37,279 bases of DNA from Desulfobacterales bacterium (GTDB lineage Bacteria > Desulfobacterota > Desulfobacteria > Desulfobacterales > JANQIE01). Below, one piece after another: positions 1 through 6,779 of this stretch (positions within the stretch are counted from its first letter, which is position 1; every line of letters begins with the position of its first letter). The stretch covers positions 1 to 37,279 of the forward strand of contig JANQIE010000016.1 of the NCBI GenBank assembly GCA_028282295.1, written 5' to 3'. The notes beneath the pieces were generated by a model. It was not told where the DNA came from, ran no database searches, and was given only the letters and a program-made list of their open reading frames with translations. The position numbers and the translations under genes were made by a program.

Positions 1-64
1 CCAGGTGCATTCAAAGGATGGGGTCGATTTTGCCATATTTTTTACCCTTCGGGAAAGCCGGAGA

Positions 65-139
65 ACTCCAGAGCCCGCGTTGCCAAGGGCTCGCGGTAGG
101 TTGACTACAGCTTCACCCTTGGCGCCTTGGCTCTGGAGT
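65..139. repeat. Nested inverted repeat
   Basis: Outer arms ACTCCAGAGCC (65-75) and GGCTCTGGAGT (129-139) are perfectly complementary. Inside them CCAAGGG (83-89) pairs with CCCTTGG (116-122), so the segment could form a two-step hairpin. No gene lies close enough to assign it as a terminator, and I do not recognise the family. Confidence 0.5.
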
Positions 140-159
140 CCTCCGACTTTTGCAACATT

Positions 160-292
160 GGGGTTAACCCGGCAATAAAATACCTTTAAAATTGTGATTC
201 CGGCGAGCGCCGGAATCAGGCGTCAATTCTGAATGCCGGATCAAGTCCGGCATGACGAAGGTTTGTATATTTAGTCGCCGGTTTAATAATAG
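160..292 (-). repeat. Dispersed element C, copy 1
   Basis: Reverse-complemented, this stretch is nearly identical over about 120 bases to 20181-20299. Both contain two small hairpins, one built on ATTCCGGCG/CGCCGGAAT and one on ATGCCGGA/TCCGGCAT. The ends resemble each other inverted (AACCGGCGACTAAATA versus AACCCGGCAATAAAATA), as in a small palindromic mobile element. No coding capacity is visible. Confidence 0.6.
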
Positions 293-414
293 CGTACTTC
301 ACGGCGAGACGCTGCTCCTACGATTTTTATGTCCAGCTGGAAATGGTAGGTTTTGATTTCAGGTTGACATCCTTCATGGCGGACTTGATTCGGCATCCAG
401 CGGCGTTGCCGGGG

Positions 415-468
415 AAAAAAGGTTTTTATCGGTTTGATTCTGGACCCCGGCTTTCGCCGGGGTGACAA
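415..468 (+). repeat. Dispersed element B (CCCCGGC hairpin), copy 1
   Basis: A 7-bp stem CCCCGGC-TTTC-GCCGGGG (445-462) is preceded by an AAAAGG..TTATCG..TTTGATTCTGGA lead-in and followed by TGACAA. The same roughly 50-base unit recurs at 2929-2979 and 20370-20421. Similar CCCCGG(N)CCGGGG units are widespread intergenic repeats in proteobacteria. Confidence 0.6.
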
Positions 469-610
469 GTGTTTTTTGTTGTTTATACTCCGGACTTCCG
501 GGCGGGCCGTGGAAGCAATCTGTGGTTCGCAGGGTGACGGGGCACTTTTTTTCGTCTTGCCGGGTGACAAGGTCCCTGGATTGAATGTGTATGAAGCTTC
601 GGGTTGGCGA

Positions 611-754
611 GTACCCATCCGGCAATAGCATCTTTTGGCCCCCGGCAAGGATCTGGCATTTTTTTTAACCGCAGGCATAGCGGGTTGCCGCCGAGAATTA
701 CAAAAATACGCGAACGCCACCAGGCGCTAAAAGGTGCTATTTCCGGATGGACAC
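611..754 (+). mobile_element. MITE family A, diverged copy
   Basis: Inverted ends GTACCCATCCGGCAATAGCATCTTTTGG-like and CTATTTCCGGATGGACAC flank an interior with AACCGCAGGCATAGCGGG. It is about 144 bases long. The flanks are TGGCGA on the left and TAGCAA on the right, so the target duplication is decayed (4 of 6) or the copy has recombined. A right-half fragment of the same family lies immediately downstream. Confidence 0.65.
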
Positions 755-792
755 TAGCAAGCTACTGCCGCAAGACGTGAATGGCTCCGCCA

Positions 793-852
793 TTATTTTA
801 AAAATGCGCGAACGCCGCCAAGGGCCAAAAGGTGCTATTTCCGGATGGGCAC
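793..852 (+). mobile_element. MITE family A, right-half fragment
   Basis: TTTTAAAAATGCGCGAACGC continues through GGCCAAAAGGTGCTATTTCCGGATGGGCAC, which matches the right half of the intact copies. No left end is visible. The preceding TAGCAAGCTACT resembles the loop of the element, so the neighbouring copy may have inserted into this one. Confidence 0.6.
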
Positions 853-909
853 TACCTAACCTGAAACAGGGCACCTATAATGGGGATTTAGCTTTGCATG
901 AGCCCTGCA

Positions 910-2631
910 TCAACCGGTCACTGCTTCTTCAAGGTGCCGGGTTAAATCGATCAGCCGGGTCTGGATGGTCTTGCCGGTTTCAAGTAAAGGGGTCAGCGCG
1001 GCCTCGCGCCGATTGACGGCGGTGTTGAAGGGGGCGACGCTTTGGGCCAGGTCGTTGTGCAGGTTGTCGAGTTTTTCGGTGAGTCGCCGGGTAAGTTGTG
1101 TTTCGAATTCTTCGCGCCCTTTGAGCAGTTGGCGGTCGAGTTCCCGTAGTATTTTGCCTTTCTTGAAGATCAGGACACCTCCTGCCAACAGCAGGCCGGT
1201 ACCGGTGAGGATGCCGCCGGTGATATCGATGAAGGTGATGTGGGTGGTCAGCATGATGATGCCGATGACGGTCAGTAAACCGCCTTGTAAAAGGGCCGAC
1301 GTCATTTCTCCCGGATGCGCGGCCGGATTGTCGGCCAGGGCTTCGGCAGCCGAAAAACCTGCGATTTTGGCGCGGATATCGGCGATCAGTTCATCCTGGG
1401 TCTGATCCCAGGAAATGATTTTTTGATGCGCGCGGGTGGCGGGATCGTCCACGGTATCGAGTTCGCGCAGGATTTGATTGCCCAGTTCCCGGATGGCCGA
1501 CAGGATTTGGGCACCGGCTTCGCGGGCGATGCGTTCGGTGCCGGCGGTCAGTTGTTGCTCAAACTGCTGTTGAATCTGTTCGGCCCACTGCCGCACGGAT
1601 TCGCGTCTGGCAAACGGTGCCCCAATCGCTTTTTTGAACAGGGTCAGCGGCGCCAGGGTATCTTTTACCTGCATTCGCAGTTTACGGGCGGCGCGGTCGT
1701 AGTGCCCCAGCAGTCGCGCAATGAAGGCCGTTATGTTCAGGGCGGTGCGGTCTTTGCCTTCTTCCAGGTGGCCGGCGATCCGCTGGCTGACGGCTTTGTC
1801 GTGATCCAGTTGCTGTTGCAACGCCTGCAGGGCGTCGTAGACTTGTTTGAGAACCTGTTCAGCGGTGTTGAGGACGGTTTGCAGTTTGAGATAAAAATGC
1901 TTCCCGCCGGTGACGGTTTGCCGGATGTAGTCGCGCACGGCGTCGAATCCGCTGGCGGCTTCACCCTCGATCTCGCGTTTGGCCGAAGTGGCAAAAATTT
2001 TGGGGTTTGCAAGACCGTAGGTTGTCGCGTATTCGGCCACCTTGGCACGGTTCACCCGCAGTTCTTCTTCGGTGGCCAGATCGGCCTGCTGCAGGATGAA
2101 GACCACTCGTTTGCGCCATTCGTCGTTGACATAGCGCAGTAATTCCCAGGCGGTCAGGGTGTGCGGATTTTTGGCCGGGAAGACGAACAGGACCAGACCG
2201 CTGCTGGGGATAAAACGCTCGGTGATTTCCTGGTGATGATTCACGATGGTGTTGGTGCCGGGGGTGTCGACGATGGCGATTTGTTTTAAAATGTCCACCG
2301 GCAGGCTGATCCGGCGCAGGTGCGGGCTTAAATCGGTATGGTGCTGTTCGGGGCCGTAGACGATTTGCTGGATAATATCGGTGCAGGGGGCAGGGTCGAC
2401 CGCGCAGATGTCATGTTCGAGCAGGGCATTGACAAAGCTGCTTTTGCCGGCTTTGATCTCACCCACCACGACAAATAAAAACGGTTCACTGACGGTTGTG
2501 CGGACGTCGCTGATAATTCTTTCCAGCTCGGCGTTGTTTATCTGGGCGATCAGGGTGTGCAGGTCTTTGAGCAGGGATGCGGCTTCGGACCGGTACTGGC
2601 GGTATTTTTCATGTATCATGCTGTGGGTCAC
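910..2631 (-). CDS. Bacterial dynamin-like GTPase
   Basis: The 573-residue protein is a dynamin-superfamily GTPase expected to act on membranes. The G1 loop is GEIKAGKSS (57-65), a G2 threonine lies near residue 84, and G3 is DTPGT (122-126). The usual NKxD of G4 is replaced by QQAD (181-184), as in many bacterial dynamin-like proteins. The middle is helical and Gln/Glu-rich (about 260-420), and a hydrophobic hairpin at about 440-485 is probably the membrane paddle. I chose the GTG start at 2631 because GGGGGG lies just upstream; the in-frame ATG at 2619 has no such site. Bacterial relatives take part in membrane remodelling, vesicle formation or phage and stress resistance, so the exact role is open. 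It stands alone, downstream of a repeat-filled gap. Confidence 0.85.
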   Translation of the reverse strand: MTHSMIHEKYRQYRSEAASLLKDLHTLIAQINNAELERIISDVRTTVSEPFLFVVVGEIKAGKSSFVNALLEHDICAVDPAPCTDIIQQIVYGPEQHHTDLSPHLRRISLPVDILKQIAIVDTPGTNTIVNHHQEITERFIPSSGLVLFVFPAKNPHTLTAWELLRYVNDEWRKRVVFILQQADLATEEELRVNRAKVAEYATTYGLANPKIFATSAKREIEGEAASGFDAVRDYIRQTVTGGKHFYLKLQTVLNTAEQVLKQVYDALQALQQQLDHDKAVSQRIAGHLEEGKDRTALNITAFIARLLGHYDRAARKLRMQVKDTLAPLTLFKKAIGAPFARRESVRQWAEQIQQQFEQQLTAGTERIAREAGAQILSAIRELGNQILRELDTVDDPATRAHQKIISWDQTQDELIADIRAKIAGFSAAEALADNPAAHPGEMTSALLQGGLLTVIGIIMLTTHITFIDITGGILTGTGLLLAGGVLIFKKGKILRELDRQLLKGREEFETQLTRRLTEKLDNLHNDLAQSVAPFNTAVNRREAALTPLLETGKTIQTRLIDLTRHLEEAVTG

Positions 2632-2928
2632 GCAACCCCCCTGGATAAATCAATTAAGAATTGAAAATTTGGAATTAAGAATGGCGGATGGCTTGCCGGC
2701 AACAGGTTTTTGTTTAAAAATGGACAAAATAACAAAGAGTTATCCACCATTCGAATTATGTTTAGATACACTTGTTGGTTTGGTGAGGTCAAGGATTAAG
2801 TCATATGGGTTTTGGGAATCAGGGGTGGCGGACAGGGTGGCGGTTGTGCGTTGTACGCCACCGTGTTCGTTTCATGGAACGGGTGTTCAGGTATTTTCTG
2901 ATCGTCGGTGTTCATCGAAATGATGCGA

Positions 2929-2979
2929 AAAGGTTGTTATCGATTTGATCCTGGACCCCGGCGTTCGCCGGGGTGACAA
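2929..2979 (+). repeat. Dispersed element B, copy 2
   Basis: AAAAGGTTGTTATCGATTTGATCCTGGA precedes the hairpin CCCCGGC-GTTC-GCCGGGG and then TGACAA. It matches the copies at 415-468 and 20370-20421. Confidence 0.6.
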
Positions 2980-3023
2980 TGGGGTGCCGTTTCCGACGGT
3001 GACTAACGCCGGCCGGGGTCCTA

Positions 3024-3065
3024 AGGGCTCGCGCAAAAATGTGAAATTATTTTTGCGCGAGCCCT
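3024..3065. repeat. Perfect 17-bp hairpin, GGGCTCGCGCAAAAA family
   Basis: AGGGCTCGCGCAAAAAT (3024-3040), loop GTGAAATT (3041-3048) and ATTTTTGCGCGAGCCCT (3049-3065) form a perfect stem. It lies just past the end of the minus-strand redox operon, so it may terminate or stabilise that transcript, although no T-tract follows on that strand. Loop and right arm recur at 29365-29397; single arms occur at 17784-17802, 32238-32254, 34982-34996 and 36562-36579. Confidence 0.75.
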
Positions 3066-3089
3066 AAGATGCTGTTTCCGGATGGGTGC
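3066..3089 (+). mobile_element. MITE family A, right-end fragment
   Basis: AAGATGCTGTTTCCGGATGGGTGC matches the right terminus of the family A MITE (AAAAGATGCTATTTCCGGATGGGCAC). Its last base forms part of the aldo/keto reductase stop codon. The rest of the element is missing and the GGGCTCGCGC hairpin abuts it. Confidence 0.55.
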
Positions 3090-4117
3090 TAACCTGCCAA
3101 TGCGGCTGTCACGACGGCATCGTGCCCCATTGCTTGCATCCAGGCCGGATAGGGTTGCGCAAACGTCGATACTTCTTCCAACGCAGCGATGTCTTCTGTT
3201 GTCAGGTTTATTTGGGCGGCGCCCAGGTTGTCTTCCAGTTGGGCCGGTTGGGTGGCGCCGACGATAATACTGGAGACGACCGGCTTGGCCAGAAGCCAGG
3301 CCAGGGCGATTTGGGCCACGGTGGCGTTATGCTTGCCCGCGATTTGTTGCAAGGCGGCCACCACGGCGTAGCCGGTCTCGACATCGATGGGCGGGAAGTC
3401 GAACTTGGCCCGGCGGCTGCCGGCCGGCACGGGGGTTTCACGGGTGTATTTGCCGGTGAGAAACCCGCTGGCCAAGGGGCTCCAAACCATCAGGCCCAGG
3501 TTGTTGGCCTGTAAAAAGTCAATGTACTCGTGCTCCAGGTCGCGGCCCAGCAGGGAGTAGTACATCTGGGCCGTGATCAGCGGTGCCAGGCCCGCGCTTT
3601 TTTGATGGTCGAGCAGCTTTTGAGCCTGCCAGGACGGGTAGTTGCAGTAGCCGACATAGCGCACGTATCCTCGGCGCACAATATCGTCCAGGGCCCGGGC
3701 GGTTTCTTCGACCGGGGTGTGCGGGTCCGGGATGTGCAGTAGATAAAGGTCGATGTAGTCGGTTTGCAACCGCTTCAGGCTGGCCTGCACGGCGCTCAGG
3801 ATGTAGCGGTAGGATAGGCCGCTGGCGGTGACGGTGTCGCCGGAGCGAAAACCGCATTTGGTGGTGATGATCACGTCATCGCGCTTGGCGCCCAGGGCCC
3901 TGCCCAACATGATTTCCGATTGCCCGCTGGTGTACATGTCGGCGGTGTCGAAGAAGTTGATGCCTTTGTCAAGGCACATCCCGACCAGTTTATCGGCTGC
4001 GGCCTGATCAATGTTGTTGACCAGATCGCCGACCAGGGTGCCCTGGCCCAGTGTCATGGCGCCGAAGGCCAGCCTGGAAACCATCAGGCCGGTGCCGCCC
4101 AGGTTGACATGTTGCAT
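3089..4117 (-). CDS. Aldo/keto reductase
   Basis: A 342-residue NAD(P)H-dependent oxidoreductase of the AKR superfamily, (beta/alpha)8 fold, reducing aldehydes or ketones in the cytoplasm; the substrate is unknown. The catalytic tetrad is visible: Asp57 and Tyr62 (DTADMY), Lys87 (ITTKCG) and His128 (DLYLLH). The start at 4117 is set by AAAGGAGG seven bases upstream; a longer frame exists but lacks a ribosome-binding site and would run into the preceding gene. It begins two bases after the stop of the flavin reductase, so it is the last gene of the MarR-controlled operon. Its partners suggest a role in a regulated redox or detoxification response. Confidence 0.9.
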   Translation of the reverse strand: MQHVNLGGTGLMVSRLAFGAMTLGQGTLVGDLVNNIDQAAADKLVGMCLDKGINFFDTADMYTSGQSEIMLGRALGAKRDDVIITTKCGFRSGDTVTASGLSYRYILSAVQASLKRLQTDYIDLYLLHIPDPHTPVEETARALDDIVRRGYVRYVGYCNYPSWQAQKLLDHQKSAGLAPLITAQMYYSLLGRDLEHEYIDFLQANNLGLMVWSPLASGFLTGKYTRETPVPAGSRRAKFDFPPIDVETGYAVVAALQQIAGKHNATVAQIALAWLLAKPVVSSIIVGATQPAQLEDNLGAAQINLTTEDIAALEEVSTFAQPYPAWMQAMGHDAVVTAALAG

Positions 4118-4119
4118 GG

Positions 4120-4680
4120 TCAGCCTCCTTTGCGTTTGAGTTGTTTGCCCACGTTCCAGCATTTGCCGACCGGTGCGCCCAGGGCCCAGTACTGTTTGCT
4201 GGGCATATCGAACAGCAGCGGTTTGACTTTGCTGAAATCGATCATGGTGTTTTGCAGGACCGCTTCATCGGCGTAGGTCTGCACGATTTCGCCGATGAAG
4301 ATGTCATGGGAGGGAAAATCGACGGTTCGGGCGAGGCGGCACTCCATGCAGACAGGGCATTGTTTGATCATCGGTGCGGTGGCCAGCTCGCCGTAAAACA
4401 GCTCGAACAGTGCGGCTTTGTCGGTTTTCTTGCCGGTCATGATGCCGCAGTAGTCGGTTTGCGCCATCAAATCTTGCGATGGCAAGCAGACACTGAAGGT
4501 TTTGTTCGTCTTGATCCCGGCATTGGTGTAGTGCACTTTGCCCATCCCCAGGGAGATGTGGCTGTGGTCCATGATGCCGATGTGGGCGATGGTGATAAAG
4601 TTCGCCTTGCCGTTGACGGTGGCCCCCACCAGGGCGGTGGGCGTGGGATAAAGCGCGTTTACGGCGCCTAGTGCTTTCAT
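4120..4680 (-). CDS. Flavin reductase family protein (flavoredoxin-like)
   Basis: A 186-residue protein of the flavin reductase-like, FMN-binding split-barrel family. The N-terminal pattern LYPTPTALVGATVNGKANF and the following AHIGIMDHSHISLG fit flavoredoxin and related flavin reductases, which are common in sulfate reducers and pass electrons through bound FMN. The start at 4680 has AAGGAGAG upstream; a longer frame would overlap the preceding gene. It is the third gene of the operon, with ten bases to the upstream gene and two to the downstream one. A likely job is moving electrons between NAD(P)H or FMN proteins and the neighbouring reductases. Family is clear, specific partner is inferred. 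Confidence 0.88.
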   Translation of the reverse strand: MKALGAVNALYPTPTALVGATVNGKANFITIAHIGIMDHSHISLGMGKVHYTNAGIKTNKTFSVCLPSQDLMAQTDYCGIMTGKKTDKAALFELFYGELATAPMIKQCPVCMECRLARTVDFPSHDIFIGEIVQTYADEAVLQNTMIDFSKVKPLLFDMPSKQYWALGAPVGKCWNVGKQLKRKGG

Positions 4681-4690
4681 GGCACTCTCC

Positions 4691-5266
4691 TTATGCGTTG
4701 ATTTTTTGCAGCAGCCAGGCCATGTTTTCGCCCAGGGTGCGCATGGTCGCCATGCCTTCGTCATCCTTGGACGCTTCACCTTTTTCCAATCCAAAGCCCA
4801 TGTTCCAGTAGCTGGAGCCGGGGATGATCATCTGGCCGATGGTAAAAAAGTGATTGATGGAGTTGAAGACATGGATGGCGCCGCAACGCCGCACGGCCGC
4901 CACGGCCGCGCCCACTTTGCGCTTGAGCATTTCGTCGTTGGCGCGCGCCACCAGGCCGGCCCGGTCGATCAAGGCTTTGGTTTCGGTGCTGACATTGGCA
5001 AAGTAGGTGGGCGATCCGATGATGATGCCGTCGGCCGCGACCATCTTTTCGATACAGCCGTTGAGCACGTCGTTGTCCACATGGCAGCGCTGGTTTTTGT
5101 TCTCAAAACATTTGTAGCAGGCAATGCAGCCGCGAATCGGTTTGCCGGCAAGCTGCATTGTCTCGGTTTCAATGCCGTGTTGGTCCAATACTGCCAGTAC
5201 GGTTTCGATCAACACGGCGGTGTTGCCGTTTTTGCGGGCGCTGCCGTTAAAGGCGATTACTTTCAT
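4691..5266 (-). CDS. Iron-sulfur flavoprotein / NADPH-dependent FMN reductase family
   Basis: A 191-residue flavodoxin-fold protein. The FMN phosphate loop is FNGSARKNGNT (6-16), and GSPTYF near residue 85 is the second flavin-contact motif. Cysteines 47, 50, 53 and 61 form CX2CX2CX7C, close to the compact [4Fe-4S] motif of Methanosarcina-type iron-sulfur flavoproteins. Such proteins shuttle electrons to oxygen, peroxide or quinone-like acceptors in anaerobes. The gene starts 24 bases after the MarR stop, with AAAAGGAG upstream. Cluster binding is inferred from Cys spacing only. Confidence 0.87.
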   Translation of the reverse strand: MKVIAFNGSARKNGNTAVLIETVLAVLDQHGIETETMQLAGKPIRGCIACYKCFENKNQRCHVDNDVLNGCIEKMVAADGIIIGSPTYFANVSTETKALIDRAGLVARANDEMLKRKVGAAVAAVRRCGAIHVFNSINHFFTIGQMIIPGSSYWNMGFGLEKGEASKDDEGMATMRTLGENMAWLLQKINA

Positions 5267-5290
5267 TTTTTGTTCTCCTTTTTATAATAG

Positions 5291-5728
5291 TTAACCCGAT
5301 GGCCTTTCCAACAGGCGGTTTGCGGCGTCGATACGCAGGGCCAGGTCATCGCCGGCCTCCAGACCCAGTACGGCGGCATAGCGTTGATGCAACCGCTTCC
5401 AGGCGGCCCGGATCGGTCCCTGTAATTTTTGTCCTTGTGCGGTAGCGAACAGCTTGATGGTTTTGCCTTCACTTTCACGTTGCAACAGGCCTTTGAAGAC
5501 CAGTGTGTCGATAAAGCGGGTGACGGTTGAGGGGGCCAGATGCAGGTGTTCGCTCAACTGTTTGGGGCCAATGCCGGGTGACTCGTTGGACAGCATCAAC
5601 ACGAAGGCATGCGATGGTGAAAGACCGGTGCTTTTAAACTCATCTTCCGCCAGCCGCGTGATTTTGCGGGCCAGGGCATTGGCTGAGAAATAAAGGCAAT
5701 GGTGAAGCAAGGTTCGGGTTTCGCTCAT
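5291..5728 (-). CDS. MarR family transcriptional regulator
   Basis: A 145-residue winged-helix repressor-type protein. The recognition region is around residues 55-75 (GPKQLSEHLHLAPSTVTRFIDTLV) followed by the wing (LLQRESEGKTIKL). The only cysteine is Cys11 in the first helix, close to where the OhrR sub-family carries its peroxide-sensing Cys. ATG at 5728 is preceded by AGGTGG. It is first in an operon with an Fe-S flavoprotein, a flavin reductase and an aldo/keto reductase. A 6-2-6 palindrome in its own promoter suggests autorepression. The inducer is unknown; oxidative or electrophilic stress is my inference. Confidence 0.88.
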   Translation of the reverse strand: MSETRTLLHHCLYFSANALARKITRLAEDEFKSTGLSPSHAFVLMLSNESPGIGPKQLSEHLHLAPSTVTRFIDTLVFKGLLQRESEGKTIKLFATAQGQKLQGPIRAAWKRLHQRYAAVLGLEAGDDLALRIDAANRLLERPSG

Positions 5729-5744
5729 CGGGCCACCTGAGATG

Positions 5745-5783
5745 TTTGTACATACAAATAATGGGTGCGATGAGTATTGTCAA
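5745..5783 (-). promoter_or_regulatory. Redox operon promoter with overlapping MarR operator
   Basis: Reading the minus strand, TTGACA (5778-5783) is followed after exactly 17 bases by TATTTG (5755-5760). The inverted repeat TTTGTA-TG-TACAAA (5745-5758) covers most of the -10 box, where a MarR dimer would block polymerase. The site ends 16 bases before the MarR start codon. The -35 is a perfect match, the -10 is weak. Confidence 0.6.
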
Positions 5784-5902
5784 CCCAAAAAACAGGTACG
5801 GAACTTTAATCGGTGAGAAGACTCATGAAAATTAAGAATCAGGAATTTTGATTTTTGATCCTTGCCGCTGTCGCGGGGATTTTTCCACAAGCTTTGAAAA
5901 TT

Positions 5903-6409
5903 TTACGCGGCATTGCCGAGGATCATGAGCTCCTGGGCGGTTAAAACGCTGTCGATGTCGAGCAGGATTTTTACACTGCCTTCAATTTTGGCCATGCCCA
6001 GGATGTAGTCGGTATCCATTTGAGTGCCGAACGTGGGGGCTTCTTCAATATCACCGGCCTTGATGTTCAGTACTTCCGATACCGTATCGACCACGATACC
6101 CATGACCACCTGACCGGCGTCACCCTGGATTTCCACCACGATGATGCAGGTGCGGTCGTCATATTCGCCTTCTTGCATGGCAAACCGCAGGCGCAGATCA
6201 AGGACCGGTATTACGCGGCCGCGCAGATTGATCACGCCTTTGACGAATTCAGGGGTTTGCGGCACCGGGGTGATCGGCAGCATACCGATGATTTCCCTGA
6301 TTTTCAGGATGCCGATGCCGTAGTCTTCGCCGGCCAGGGTGAAGGTCAGATATTTGCCTTCACGGTCCGGCGCGGTTGAATCTTGGTTGGTTTCGGTATT
6401 GGTTTCCAT
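5903..6409 (-). CDS. cheW: Chemotaxis coupling protein CheW
   Basis: A 168-residue CheW-domain scaffold that links chemoreceptors to the CheA kinase. Typical motifs are LTFTLAGEDYGIGILKIREI (near 23-42), the P..P.FVKGVINLRG core (about 54-70) and VIPVLDLRLRF. AAGGAG lies about ten bases before ATG 6409. No cheA, cheY or receptor gene is nearby, so this is an orphan CheW serving an array encoded elsewhere. The family call is firm. Confidence 0.93.
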   Translation of the reverse strand: METNTETNQDSTAPDREGKYLTFTLAGEDYGIGILKIREIIGMLPITPVPQTPEFVKGVINLRGRVIPVLDLRLRFAMQEGEYDDRTCIIVVEIQGDAGQVVMGIVVDTVSEVLNIKAGDIEEAPTFGTQMDTDYILGMAKIEGSVKILLDIDSVLTAQELMILGNAA

Positions 6410-6620
6410 TTTTACAAAACTCCTTTTCTACTTGGACACTTTTAGGCTTTTTATACTATCGGCGGATGGCTGGGGTTTCTTTAAAGGCGCGCGCAAAAAT
6501 AATTGCAATTTGCTCATTTGATTGCGTTGTGTTAAAAAAATCAAACATGCTTGCCGGATTTCCCTTTCTTTGTTTTTTTACCAGTTGTCTGTAACAACCG
6601 ATCCATTTAAACTCTAAGTA
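6410..6620. other. cheW to kinase intergenic region
   Basis: About 210 bases before the MITE with no supported gene. It must hold the cheW promoter on the minus strand. A GCGCGCAAAAATAATTG stretch (6486-6502) vaguely recalls the GGGCTCGCGCAAAAA hairpin family. Confidence 0.35.
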
Positions 6621-6763
6621 GTGTCCATCCGGAAATAGCATCTTTTGGCTCAGGCTGGCGTTCTCACGAATTTGACATCCTCGACGTAGCAAGGCTACGC
6701 CTGTGGTTTCAAATTCGCTGCGGCCTTGACCTGAACCAAAATCTACTATTTCCGGATGGACAC
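6621..6763 (+). mobile_element. MITE family A, intact copy with 6-bp target duplication
   Basis: The element runs from GTGTCCATCCGGAAATAG to CTATTTCCGGATGGACAC and is flanked on both sides by TAAGTA (6615-6620 and 6764-6769), a perfect 6-bp target duplication. Interior sequences GAATTTGA and TCAAATTC pair, giving a long interrupted hairpin. It encodes nothing and ends 16 bases before the kinase start codon. Confidence 0.85.
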
Positions 6764-6779
6764 TAAGTAAGCGTCTGTC

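Larger units (their letters stand above)
1..909. other. Non-coding, repeat-rich region
   Basis: No convincing gene was found. Open frames here cross several repeat families, lack ribosome-binding sites and read like translations of hairpins. The stretch contains the nested inverted repeat, element C, element B, a family A MITE and a half MITE. A fragment TTTGCATGAGCCCT near 893-906, just past the stop of the dynamin-like gene, resembles the GGGCTCGCGCAAA hairpin family. Confidence 0.6.
2632..3088. other. Intergenic region with repeats
   Basis: No gene is supported between the aldo/keto reductase stop and the dynamin-like start. The stretch holds an AATTAAGAATTGAAAATTTGG-type AT-rich spacer (2650-2683), element B copy 2, a perfect 17-bp hairpin (3024-3065) and a right-end MITE fragment. 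Confidence 0.5.

Noticed and set aside
283..720. Minus-strand open frame of 145 codons
   Set aside because: It crosses several repeat families and lacks a ribosome-binding site.
1315..2142. Plus-strand open frame of 275 codons
   Set aside because: Antisense to the dynamin-like GTPase, with no recognisable domain.
910..2631. Dynamin-like gene as part of a defence island
   Set aside because: It is GC-rich like its neighbours and stands alone, 22 kb from the TIR operon; there is no evidence for a link.
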